A stretch of DNA of 64,000 nucleotides from NCBI GenBank assembly GCA_046349215.1, contig JAXMCV010000005.1:262825-326824 (forward strand), in the 5' to 3' direction. Origin of the DNA: JAJXWB01 sp046349215. GTDB taxonomy: Bacteria; Pseudomonadota; Alphaproteobacteria; Rhizobiales; Beijerinckiaceae. This document shows, in pieces, positions 41,755 to 49,744 of this stretch (its first letter is position 1; the number at the start of each line of letters is the position of its first letter). The translations under genes and the position numbers were made by a program. The notes beneath the pieces are model-generated. The model ran no database searches. It worked only from the letters and a program-made list of their open reading frames with translations, and was not told the origin of the DNA.

Positions 41755-42714
41755 TCAGCGACCGCCGCGCGCCACGCGTTCGATCTCGGCCCGCACAAGA
41801 CGCTCGACCATGACCGGCAGATTGTCGTCGAGCCATTGCTTGAGCATGGGGCGCAACATGTCGCGCACGTGCCGGTCGATCACTTCGGAATTGTTGAGCT
41901 GGACGCTCGCCGAAAGCGCGCGGAAAGCCGAGGAAACACTGGCGTCCGACTCCGGCGACAGCATGACCGGCGGCTCTTCAGGCGCCGGCACGACCGTCGC
42001 GCCGAAGCCTGCGCCATTGCCGACGACATAGGCCGGTGGCGCCTTCTGCTGGAAGCGATGGGAAATCTCGGTCACGACCTCTGGCGCCATCTCTTCGACC
42101 GCGTCATCCAGGGGCGGCGCGGTTTCGACGGCGACGCGCATGGCAACTGGCGCCTCGTCGGCGACCGCCGGTCGCAGGTCATGCGCGGAAAGTTCGCTGG
42201 CGATCTCGGCGAACGACTGCATGTCCGCATCGTCGAGCCGCGGGGCGGCGAATTGCGCATTCGATTGCGGTTCCACGCCTCTGGCCAATGGCGGCTCGCT
42301 TGCAGACGCGTCGAAACCTTTCGGCTCCGGCGCCGGCGGCTCCACGAATTCCGGGAAAGCCCGGGGCGTTTCGACAAAGCCAGACTCGTGTTGAGCAAGC
42401 GCCTTCGGCTCGAAGGGCGCGACATTCGTCTCGACATGCGCCGCGGATTCCGGGGGATTCGCTGCGAAATGCTTCGGCGCTTCGAAACCCGGCGCATCAA
42501 AAGGCTTGGGCGCTTCGAAGGGCTTGGGCGCTTCGAAGGGCTTCGGCGTGGAAAAGCTCGACCGCAATTCCCCGCTTCCCCGCGTCAGCGGCAAAGCCTC
42601 GTCGTCGGCGATGATCTTCCGGATCGAGGCCAGAATCTCTTCCATCGAGGGCTCGTGCGCCCGGCGCTCGTTCTCGAGTGAAGAAGACTGAATGGGTGCG
42701 TTAGCTGCGTTCAT
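41755..42714 (-). CDS. popZ: Polar organising protein PopZ (DUF2497)
   Basis: A 319-residue protein. N-terminal helix MEEILASIRKIIADDE (24-39) and C-terminal helices VIDRHVRDMLRPMLKQWLDD and LPVMVERLVRAEIERVARGG are the conserved PopZ parts; the long middle is a disordered, proline- and acid-rich spacer. The spacer holds a short tandem repeat FEAPKPFEAPKPFDAP near residues 59-80. PopZ builds a polar matrix that tethers the chromosome origin through ParB. It lies on the same strand as tolC, about 120 bases downstream of it. Confidence 0.9.
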   Translation of the reverse strand: MNAANAPIQSSSLENERRAHEPSMEEILASIRKIIADDEALPLTRGSGELRSSFSTPKPFEAPKPFEAPKPFDAPGFEAPKHFAANPPESAAHVETNVAPFEPKALAQHESGFVETPRAFPEFVEPPAPEPKGFDASASEPPLARGVEPQSNAQFAAPRLDDADMQSFAEIASELSAHDLRPAVADEAPVAMRVAVETAPPLDDAVEEMAPEVVTEISHRFQQKAPPAYVVGNGAGFGATVVPAPEEPPVMLSPESDASVSSAFRALSASVQLNNSEVIDRHVRDMLRPMLKQWLDDNLPVMVERLVRAEIERVARGGR

Positions 42715-42834
42715 CGCCTGCGCCGCCAGAAATCCGGATCCGCCGAATCACTGCGGATATGCCATTGCGAGATTCTCACGCGTCCGGACAGCGCGCAACA
42801 CGCCGCGCCGCAGGAACTGTGGAGAGAAGAGAGC

Positions 42835-44352
42835 CTAGCGGCCGTCCGGCGTGCTGATGCCGAAGAACTTGTTCCTGACCTGGTCGAAATGCAGCGTCGG
42901 GTCATAGAGTTGCGCCGTCAGGCTGAGCTGGTCGGCGTTGAGCCGGCCCATGGCCGCAAGCACGTTGTAGGAAGCGACGACCCGGTCGCGCTGCGCGGTG
43001 ACGAGATTGACGCGCGCGTTCAGCAGCGTCTGCTGCGCGGTCAAGACATCGTAGGTCGTGCGCTGGCCGACCTTGGCTTCCTCACGGATGCCGTTGAGCG
43101 CGATCTCGGCGGCCGCGACGTTGGCCTGGCCGGAAATCAATTGGGCCTTGGCCGTTTCGAGTTGTCCCCAGGCGGTGACCACCTGCGCGCGGATCGTGTC
43201 GCGCTGGACGTCGACCTGCAGACGCGACTGGCCGAGCTGTTCCTTGGCCTGTCGAATCGAGGCGTATTCCGCGCCGCCCTGGTAGATCGGCACGTTGAGC
43301 TGCCCTGTCACCGAGGCGACGAAATTCTTGGCGCCGGTGACGTTGTTGACGTCGAGGCCGCGCTGGATGTTTCCGTTCACGGAAAGCGTCGGATAGAGCT
43401 GCGCCTCGGCGATCTTCACCTGAGCGGTCGCGACGTCGACGTTGTGCAAAGCCTGGGCGATCAGCGGGTGTTCGACCTGCGAGACCTCGACCGCGTCGCC
43501 CATCTTCTTGGGCAGCAGCGGTTCCACGCTCTTGGCGGGTGAAAGGTTCTTCGGTTCGACGCCGATGTACTGCCGATAGGATGCGATCGACGCCTGCAGC
43601 GTGGATTGCGCGGAGAAGAAATCCGTGCGCGCCTGCGCCAGGCTCGCCTCGGCTTGGGCGACGTCGGTCCGGGTCACTTCGCCGACCTGGAATCGATCGC
43701 GCGTCTGCCGCAACTGCTCCTCGAGCACGCTTATGTTGTTCTTGCGCAGGCTGAGGATCGCCGTGTCGCGCAGCACGTTCATGTAGGACGTCGCGCCGTT
43801 CAACAGCACCGAACTCTCAGTGGTGCGCATCTGTTCGCGCGCCGCGAACGTCTGGGATTCAGCCTGCCGGACGCTGTTGAGCGTGCGGAAGCCGTCGAAC
43901 AGGGTCTCTGTCGCCGTGATGCCGTAATTGCGCGGGTTGGCGTGATATTGCGTGCCGTACACCAGCGTCGCCGATCCGATGGTCTGGATATTCGACGCCA
44001 CGAGAGGATTACGGGTGAGCGGCGTGGCGGGCGTCGGAGCGCCGCGTGTGTACATATAGGCCGCGCCGAGGTTTCCCGTGGCGTTTACCTTCGGCAACCA
44101 GCCAGCCTTCTGCTTCGGAATGTTCTCGTCGACGCCGCGAACGTTGGCGCGCTGCGCATTGATGTCTGGCGAGTTGACGTAAGCGCGGGCCAGAGCGCCC
44201 GACATCGTCTCGGCGCGCACGGAGGCCGAGAGCGCAAGCGCGATAACGCAGACGCCAGCGCCGAGCGCATACGCACTCACGCTACGTCCGGAGGATACGC
44301 CCCCGACGGGGCCGCCGGATCGCCCGGCGTTCCCCGATTCGCATTCACGCAT
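42835..44352 (-). CDS. tolC: TolC-family outer-membrane channel protein
   Basis: A 505-residue outer-membrane factor. After a long leader (export helix LGAGVCVIALALSASVRAE), the TolC repeats follow: ALARAYVNSPDINAQRANVR at the start of the first half, and ATAQVKIAEAQLYPTLSVNG in the second. Long periplasmic helices such as LGQSRLQVDVQRDTIRAQVV are evident. It forms the exit duct for type I secretion and multidrug efflux. The pcm-like gene lies upstream on the same strand, a known alphaproteobacterial arrangement. Start at 44352 behind GGGGTGAG. Confidence 0.93.
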   Translation of the reverse strand: MRECESGNAGRSGGPVGGVSSGRSVSAYALGAGVCVIALALSASVRAETMSGALARAYVNSPDINAQRANVRGVDENIPKQKAGWLPKVNATGNLGAAYMYTRGAPTPATPLTRNPLVASNIQTIGSATLVYGTQYHANPRNYGITATETLFDGFRTLNSVRQAESQTFAAREQMRTTESSVLLNGATSYMNVLRDTAILSLRKNNISVLEEQLRQTRDRFQVGEVTRTDVAQAEASLAQARTDFFSAQSTLQASIASYRQYIGVEPKNLSPAKSVEPLLPKKMGDAVEVSQVEHPLIAQALHNVDVATAQVKIAEAQLYPTLSVNGNIQRGLDVNNVTGAKNFVASVTGQLNVPIYQGGAEYASIRQAKEQLGQSRLQVDVQRDTIRAQVVTAWGQLETAKAQLISGQANVAAAEIALNGIREEAKVGQRTTYDVLTAQQTLLNARVNLVTAQRDRVVASYNVLAAMGRLNADQLSLTAQLYDPTLHFDQVRNKFFGISTPDGR

Positions 44353-44542
44353 CGCTCACCCCTGCGCCGCATCGCGGCGAAAACACTTTATGTTCGCGGC
44401 CTGTCGCAACCGGCCTCGTTGGAAAGCAGTTTATCGGCCAGAAAAGCGGGATTGCACCCCTCCCCGGTAAGATTCTGCCTGAACGCTGCAAAAAAGAGAC
44501 ACTTACGCACGGTAATGGACACGGCCGCCGCAGCGGCCCGCG

Positions 44543-45238
44543 TCAGAACGCGAAGCCCGCTTCACGCGCGAACTCCGGCAACGCCTTGCCGGCGGCCTCG
44601 AACAGGTCGCGACGCGAGGAATTCGAGCCGTCGCGCCGCCAGAGCACGACACGGGCGGTTCCGGCGGCGCCGGGTTCGAGAGTCAGCAGGCGGCCGGCCG
44701 GGGAAAGGTCCGAAAGCAGCTTTTCAAGCCCCTCCGCCGCGACGCCCTCGACGAATATGACGTCGAACGGGCCCTTGCCGGCCAACCCGCCCCGCAGGGG
44801 GCCGACAGCGGCCTCCGCATTCGCGAGGCCGAGCGCGGCGAAGTTCGCCGCCGCCGCAGCGGACAGGGCCGCATCCGATTCGAGCGCATAGACCTTGCGG
44901 GCGAGGCCGGCGACGAGCGCCGCGGCATAACCTGTTGCGCCCCCCACATCGAGGACGACGTCGTCCGGCCGGATTTCCGCGGCCTGGATCATGCGGGCGA
45001 GAACGAGCGGCAGGAGCATGGCCCGCGAACCGCCGGCGGCGAGCGGATGACGCAGTTCGACGTCGGAATAGGCCAGATGTTCGGCGCCGGCGGGCGCAAA
45101 GCTTTCGCGCGGCACGTCCAGGAACCGGGCGAGCGCCGCCTGGTCGGTCACCCCGAACGGACGAATCTGGCAATCGACCACGGTGCGCCGCAGGACGGCG
45201 GAATCGATGCTGGCGGCGGCGGACGTCTGAAGCTGCAT
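44543..45238 (-). CDS. Protein-L-isoaspartate O-methyltransferase family protein
   Basis: A 231-residue methyltransferase of the PCMT family. Elements: RRTVVDCQIRPFGVTD near residue 17, YSDVELRHPLAAGGSRAML (the active-site region of the family), and SAM-binding DVVLDVGGATGYAAALVAGL. It is shorter and more diverged at the C-terminus than canonical Pcm, like other tolC-linked members, so isoaspartate repair activity is not certain. Located 190 bases upstream of tolC on the same strand. Confidence 0.85.
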   Translation of the reverse strand: MQLQTSAAASIDSAVLRRTVVDCQIRPFGVTDQAALARFLDVPRESFAPAGAEHLAYSDVELRHPLAAGGSRAMLLPLVLARMIQAAEIRPDDVVLDVGGATGYAAALVAGLARKVYALESDAALSAAAAANFAALGLANAEAAVGPLRGGLAGKGPFDVIFVEGVAAEGLEKLLSDLSPAGRLLTLEPGAAGTARVVLWRRDGSNSSRRDLFEAAGKALPEFAREAGFAF

Positions 45239-45360
45239 GGAACGCTCCGGCAGGACGCGAAAAGCGGGATCGCAAGCGCTTATAGGAGGGTCGCTTTCCC
45301 CTGTCCACGCGACCTTCTTTGCGGCGACAAATTGGCGCGGTACACCTTCCCACCCCGGGG

Positions 45361-46173
45361 ATGCCGTCGATGCGAAGCCGCCATTTTCTCGCCTGCCTGA
45401 CCCTTCTGACCGCGCTTTGGATCGCCGCGCCGGCGGCGGCGCCGGCGCGAGGCCAGACCGTCGCGCCGGCGCTTCTGGACCAGATCGTCGAGCGCGGCGT
45501 GCTGCGGGTCGGCACGACAGGCGACTACAAGCCCTTCACATATCTGGATGCGGCGACCGGCCGATTCGAGGGGCTCGACATCGAACAGGCGCAGGGCCTC
45601 GCCAACGCGCTCGGCGTGAAGCTCGAAATCGTCCAGACGAGCTGGCCGCAACTCGCCGCCGACTTTTCGGCGGGCAGGTTCGACATGGCGATCGGCGGCG
45701 TCTCGATCACGCTCGACCGTGCGAAAAAGGGCTATTTCTCTATACCTTATCTGCGGGAGGGGAAGACGCCGATCGCGCGATGCGCCGACAAGGACAAGTA
45801 CGCGAACATCTCCGACATCGACCGGCCGGACGTGCGCGTGGTGGTCAATCCCGGCGGCACCAACGAACGATTCGCGCGCGCCAACCTCAAGAGCGCGCCG
45901 GTCCGCGTCTTTCCCGACAATCGCGCCATCTTCGAGGAGATCGCCGAAGGCCGCGCCGACGTGATGATGACGGACGCCTCGGAGACGCGCTACCAGTCGA
46001 AGCTGCACCCCGGCGTATTGTGCGCCATCCATCCCGACAAGCCTTTCGACTTCGCGGAAAAGGCGGTCTGGATGCAGCGCGACGCCGCGCTCAAGGGCTT
46101 CGTCGACACATATCTGCGCCTGTCGCTGGAGAGCGGGCAGTTCCGCGCGCTGGCGGCGAAGTGGATGGAATAG
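45361..46173 (+). CDS. Periplasmic solute-binding protein, family 3, PheC-like
   Basis: A 270-residue exported protein; start at ATG 45361 or at 45370, the second with GGGGATG in better spacing. Signal peptide is followed by LLDQIVERGVLRVGTTGDYK and the ligand core TGRFEGLDIEQAQGLANALG, then FDMAIGGVSITLDRAKKGYF. This resembles both amino-acid-binding proteins and cyclohexadienyl dehydratase (PheC), which uses the same fold. The segment DVMMTDASETRYQSKLHPGV favours the PheC-type branch. No permease or ATPase lies nearby, which also fits an enzyme or an orphan receptor. Confidence 0.75.
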   Translation: MPSMRSRHFLACLTLLTALWIAAPAAAPARGQTVAPALLDQIVERGVLRVGTTGDYKPFTYLDAATGRFEGLDIEQAQGLANALGVKLEIVQTSWPQLAADFSAGRFDMAIGGVSITLDRAKKGYFSIPYLREGKTPIARCADKDKYANISDIDRPDVRVVVNPGGTNERFARANLKSAPVRVFPDNRAIFEEIAEGRADVMMTDASETRYQSKLHPGVLCAIHPDKPFDFAEKAVWMQRDAALKGFVDTYLRLSLESGQFRALAAKWME

Positions 46174-46198
46174 TTTTCCAATTTCCGAGGGAGGGAAC

Positions 46199-46768
46199 AT
46201 GGCCGAGCACGGCACGCGCGAACATCTCGAACACGCCGAACACGCCGAACATGCGGCGCATATGGGCGATCCGTTTATCACGAAGGTTTCTGTGACCATC
46301 GCCTTCCTGGCGGTGATCGCCGCGACGATCGGTTCGCTCGAGACGATCGAGACGGCCGGCGTCACGGTGGCCAAGAGCGAGGCCGTGCTCGCGCAGAACA
46401 AGGCGACCGACGCCTGGAACTTCTACCAGGCGCGCAGCATCAAGGGGAACATGTACGAGATCGCCTCGACCGCCAATCCGGACAAGGCGGCGACCTTCGA
46501 TGCGCAGGCGAAGAAAAACCGCGCCGAGCAGGACGACATCAAGCGGCGCGCGGAAGAGTTCGAGAAGAAGTCGGAGGCGGCGCTTCATCGCAGCGAAGGC
46601 CACGAGCATCGCCACCACATCCTGACGATCGCCGTCACGCTTCTGCAGGTGTCGATCGCGGTGGCGACGCTCGCGATCATTTCGCGCGGACTGCGATGGC
46701 CGTGGTACGGCTCGATGGCGCTGGGCGCAGCTGGCGTTGCGATCGCCGCGTATTCTTACATCCACTGA
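46199..46768 (+). CDS. DUF4337 membrane protein with histidine-rich N-terminus
   Basis: A 189-residue protein. The N-terminus is a His-Glu-Ala repeat (REHLEHAEHAEHAAHMG), followed by a membrane helix about 30-50 (KVSVTIAFLAVIAATIGSLE), a charged helical middle (TFDAQAKKNRAEQDDIKRRA), a second HEHRHH cluster and two C-terminal membrane helices (ILTIAVTLLQVSIAVATLAI and YGSMALGAAGVAIAAYSYIH). This is the DUF4337 layout. The histidine clusters could bind metal. It lies 25 bases behind the solute-binding gene with GAGGGAGG upstream. Confidence 0.8.
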   Translation: MAEHGTREHLEHAEHAEHAAHMGDPFITKVSVTIAFLAVIAATIGSLETIETAGVTVAKSEAVLAQNKATDAWNFYQARSIKGNMYEIASTANPDKAATFDAQAKKNRAEQDDIKRRAEEFEKKSEAALHRSEGHEHRHHILTIAVTLLQVSIAVATLAIISRGLRWPWYGSMALGAAGVAIAAYSYIH

Positions 46769-46811
46769 GAAAGGCCGCGCCGGACAGGTGCGGCTGCACT
46801 GAAAAACAATA

Positions 46812-46834
46812 CCGCCCCGGACAGGCCGGGGCGG
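46812..46834. terminator. Hairpin terminator, first of a duplicated pair
   Basis: Perfect 9-bp arms CCGCCCCGG (46812-46820) and CCGGGGCGG (46826-46834), loop ACAGG. It lies between convergent genes and has A-rich sequence upstream (AAAAACAATA) so it could work for the leftward direction. A near copy follows at 46853. Confidence 0.65.
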
Positions 46835-46852
46835 CTGCATCCACTGAGCAAA

Positions 46853-46875
46853 CCGCCCCGGACCGGCCGGGGCGC
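46853..46875. terminator. Hairpin terminator, second of a duplicated pair
   Basis: Arms CCGCCCCGG (46853-46861) and CCGGGGCGC (46867-46875) with one end mismatch, loop ACCGG. The unit repeats the preceding hairpin at a distance of 41 bases together with the flanking CATCCACTGAG tract. Confidence 0.6.
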
Positions 46876-46898
46876 TTCATGCGAGGAAAACCGGGCGC

Positions 46899-47363
46899 CT
46901 ACTGGCCGGCGGCCTTCATCCGCGTGTTGCACTCGCTCCAATATTTCGGCCACTTCAATGTCGGGTCGGCCTTTTGCAGCTCTGCTTTCTTGGCCTTCCA
47001 CTCGGCGCCGCACGCCTTGATCCGCGCGTTTTCGGCGGCGCGACCACCGGCGGCGGGCTTTGCAGCCGCGGCCGGTGCGGCGGCGGGAGCGGGAGCGGTC
47101 GCCGCAGGCGCGGGCTTCAGGGGATTGGCCGGCGCGGTCGCCGGGGCCGCGGGCGCGGCGGCCGCCGGCTGGGCCGAAACGCGCGTGCGGCATTCGGCGA
47201 GATATTGATTCCAGCTCTTGCCGGCGAGCTGGTTGGCGGCCTTGGCGGCCTGATATTGCTTTCCGCATTCGGTCATGACGTTGGCCTGCGCATTGGCGGC
47301 GCCCGCGAAGGCAAGGCTTGCAAAGGCGGCGATCAGCGTCGGCGCGACGAAACGAACGGACAT
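46899..47363 (-). CDS. Exported protein with two cysteine modules
   Basis: A 154-residue protein with signal peptide MSVRFVAPTLIAAFASLAFA. Two related modules flank an alanine-proline linker: TECGKQYQAAKAANQLAGKS with YLAECRTR, and KACGAEWKAKKAELQKADPT with YWSECNTRMK. Each has two cysteines about 25 residues apart and a tryptophan or aromatic before the second, so each can close one disulfide. Similar small proteins are common in Rhizobiales; no function is known. It is convergent with the DUF4337 gene. Confidence 0.7.
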   Translation of the reverse strand: MSVRFVAPTLIAAFASLAFAGAANAQANVMTECGKQYQAAKAANQLAGKSWNQYLAECRTRVSAQPAAAAPAAPATAPANPLKPAPAATAPAPAAAPAAAAKPAAGGRAAENARIKACGAEWKAKKAELQKADPTLKWPKYWSECNTRMKAAGQ

Positions 47364-47486
47364 GAGAATCCTCCCTGCGGACGCTGCGCAATATGCAGCG
47401 CGGCGCCAAGCCTCTTGCCAAATGCGTCCCCGGTCAATGAGAACGGCGACATTGAAACGGTTCGGCCATGAATGCGGCCTGAACGC

Positions 47487-47514
47487 AAAACCCCGCGCCG
47501 GGGCGCGGGGTTTT
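47487..47514. terminator. Bidirectional hairpin terminator
   Basis: AAAACCCCGCGC (47487-47498) pairs perfectly with GCGCGGGGTTTT (47503-47514), loop CGGG, followed by further T. A-tract and T-tract on either side let it work in both directions. It lies downstream of the cysteine-protease gene on the minus strand. Confidence 0.8.
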
Positions 47515-47531
47515 TTCGGCGTCGGGCGCGT

Positions 47532-48152
47532 TCAGCGCGAAACGTAGGCCGGCGCGGAGGTCGGCGGTCCGATCTGCACCCAGGTGTTCGGGTCGCCCTG
47601 GCTCTGGCGCTTCACGAAGCGGTAGCCGCTCTGCTTCCAGCCCTTCACCTCGTCGTTCATGTTGTCGAGCACGTAGTCGCCGTGGTCGGTCTTGACCATG
47701 AGCACGGCGTGGCCGTCGTTGTTGTGGTCCTTGACCACGGTCATCAGGAGCGCCTGGATCGGGAAACCCTGCTCGGCGAGCAGCTTGCGCTTGAGCAGCG
47801 CGTAATCCTCGCAATCGCCCTTGCCGTCGGTGGGATAATCCCACTGGTCGATGACGCCCCAATGTTCCATGTCGCTGACGGATTCGACGTTCTTGTTCAC
47901 CCACTTGTTGATGCGCTCGATTTCCTTGAGCGCCTTCGGGGTCAGTTCGATGTCGCGCGGCATGGTGCGCGGGCCATCGCATTCGCCGCGATAGCGCTGG
48001 CAGAAATCGATCCAGCCGTAGGGCACGCTGGTCTGCTCGCCGACCGGCGCCCAACCCACGCGATCGGGGCCGGCTGCGCTGGGATTGGCGGCGAACACGG
48101 CGCCCGCCACCAGTCCGGCTCCGCAAATGGCTTTGGCGAATTTCAGGAACAT
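47532..48152 (-). CDS. Transglutaminase-like cysteine proteinase (BTLCP family)
   Basis: A 206-residue exported protein of family DUF920/BTLCP. Start MFLKFAKAICGAGLVAGAVF at 48152 gives a signal peptide; GAGGACC precedes it. The catalytic triad is C114 in GKGDCEDYALLKRKLL, H148 in NDGHAVLMVK and D163 in YVLDNMN. N-terminal part WIDFCQRYRGECDG is typical. In other proteobacteria the LapG branch of this family cuts an adhesin; that requires a LapD partner, which is not seen here. Confidence 0.88.
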   Translation of the reverse strand: MFLKFAKAICGAGLVAGAVFAANPSAAGPDRVGWAPVGEQTSVPYGWIDFCQRYRGECDGPRTMPRDIELTPKALKEIERINKWVNKNVESVSDMEHWGVIDQWDYPTDGKGDCEDYALLKRKLLAEQGFPIQALLMTVVKDHNNDGHAVLMVKTDHGDYVLDNMNDEVKGWKQSGYRFVKRQSQGDPNTWVQIGPPTSAPAYVSR

Positions 48153-48551
48153 GTCGGTCCTCGTTGTCGGGACCGAGATTGCCCTCCTCGCGTCGAGATC
48201 GATTGAAGCGAAACGCGCGCTTTTTACGCGAATGCGTTCAGAATTTCGATTGACGGCCGTAAACATAACGAGGCCTGAACGCTGACGGTTACCGACGCGC
48301 AAACAGGGCTGGAGGCCAGCATTTCCGCCGGATTCCGGAGGCTCCGCATTTACCCGCGCGGCAAGGCTCGGGCGCAAATGCGGCGGCCGCGCGGCCAAGG
48401 GTTAACGCGACGGGGGCCGAAAGAGTTAAAATCGGCCGTTCCGGTCCGTAAACGCCGATTTCGGCGCGCCGGACGTGGCGGACTTGCAACACTCGCCCGG
48501 CGGTACGATCTCTTGACGCGCGGGGCGCGCCTCGCCGCCGTGGAGACAGGA
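48153..48551. other. Divergent intergenic region
   Basis: About 400 bases between the cysteine-proteinase gene and the EcsC gene. An A/T-richer patch near 48215-48270 with TTGACGGCCGTAAACATAACG is the likely promoter zone. No gene or clear operator was seen. Confidence 0.4.
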
Positions 48552-49388
48552 ATGAGCGACGACCAGACATCGTCCCCGATGACGCCCGCCGACCAGGCGG
48601 CGCTCGCCCGCGCCGTCGAGGCGCTGGAACGCACGAGCTTCGCCTCGCGCGTCACCGGCCTGCTCGGCCGGCAGATCGAGATGGCGGGCGCGCTGATCCC
48701 GGCGAAGATTTCTTCGGCCGTCTCGAAGGGCGCCGGAGCGGCGCTGAAGGCGGCGCTGCATGTGGCCCTCACCTCGCTGCGCAAACCGCGCCAGCGCGAC
48801 AGCCGCGCCTTCCATCGTGTGCTTTCGGCCGCTTCCGGCGCGGCCGGAGGGGCGTTCGGCCTCGCCAGCCTGCCGGTCGAACTGCCGGTCTCCACGACGA
48901 TCATGCTGCGCTCGATCGCCGATATCGCGCGCGCCGAGGGCGAAGACCTGACGAAGCCCGAGACGACGCTCGCCTGCCTCCAGGTCTTTGCGCTGGGCGG
49001 CCATTCCCCCGGCGCCGACGTGATGGACGGCGGCTATTTCGCTATCCGCGGCCTGCTGGCCAAATCCGTGTCGGAAGCGGCCGCCTATGTCGCCCAAAAG
49101 GGCGTCGTCGACGAGGCGGCGCCCGTGCTGGTGCGCCTCATGGGCCAGATCGCAGGCCGGTTCGGCGTCGTGGTGTCGCAAAAGCTGGCCGCGCAGGCGG
49201 TGCCGATCATCGGCGCGGTCGGCGGGGCGGCGGTCAACGTCGCCTTCACCGAGCATTTCCAGTCGCTGGCCAAGGGCCATTTCACGGTGCGGCGGCTGGA
49301 GCGGCTCTATTCGCCGGAAATGGTCAAGCGCGAATACCAGCGGATCGCAGCCGCGCAGGGCTATGCGACGACCAAGGGCGCGGCGTGA
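48552..49388 (+). CDS. EcsC family protein
   Basis: A 278-residue protein. Start MSDDQTSSPMTPADQAALAR at 48552 with GGAG upstream; the longer frame begins in the spacer. The family core is visible: a glycine-rich amphipathic region SAASGAAGGAFGLASLPVEL, then LPVSTTIMLRSIADIARAEG, TTLACLQVFALGGHSPGADV and QAVPIIGAVGGAAVNVAFTE. EcsC was named from a Bacillus ABC transporter operon; its biochemical role is unclear. No transporter lies beside it here. Confidence 0.85.
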   Translation: MSDDQTSSPMTPADQAALARAVEALERTSFASRVTGLLGRQIEMAGALIPAKISSAVSKGAGAALKAALHVALTSLRKPRQRDSRAFHRVLSAASGAAGGAFGLASLPVELPVSTTIMLRSIADIARAEGEDLTKPETTLACLQVFALGGHSPGADVMDGGYFAIRGLLAKSVSEAAAYVAQKGVVDEAAPVLVRLMGQIAGRFGVVVSQKLAAQAVPIIGAVGGAAVNVAFTEHFQSLAKGHFTVRRLERLYSPEMVKREYQRIAAAQGYATTKGAA

Positions 49389-49410
49389 GTCGGGCAAGGC
49401 TGATCAAGAT

Positions 49411-49484
49411 TGGAGGCCTCGCCCGGAATCGAACCGGGATGCAAGGATTTGCAGTCCTCTGCGTAACCATTCCGCCACGAGGCC
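49411..49484 (-). tRNA. tRNA-Cys (anticodon GCA)
   Basis: A 74-base cloverleaf on the minus strand: GGCCTCG pairs with CGAGGCC, discriminator T as usual for Cys, encoded CCA. Anticodon loop CTGCAAA gives GCA; T arm CCGGTTCGATTCCGG. Confidence 0.95.
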
Positions 49485-49609
49485 TCACGCCGCCGCTATA
49501 ACGCATCGGCGGCGCCTCCCGCAAGGCTCGGCGGCGCGGCAAACCGGTTCGCGATTAACGCTTTGCATTTCCAGCCGACCTTGCTATAGGCACGGCCCAT
49601 CGCTGATGT

Positions 49610-49685
49610 TCCCCGATAGCTCAGCTGGTAGAGCAGTCGACTGTTAATCGACTTGTCGCAGGTTCGAGTCCTGCTCGGGGAGCCA
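49610..49685 (+). tRNA. tRNA-Asn (anticodon GTT)
   Basis: A 76-base cloverleaf: TCCCCGA pairs with TCGGGGA, discriminator G, encoded CCA. Anticodon loop CTGTTAA gives GTT; T arm GCAGGTTCGAGTCCTGC. A TATAGG box about 20 bases upstream (49585-49590) is a likely -10 element. It is divergent from tRNA-Cys. Confidence 0.95.
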
Positions 49686-49744
49686 CTTTCCCTCATATCT
49701 CAGGCACAAATCCGACACGCGGCTCGCGCGTATAAGGTTGGCCC

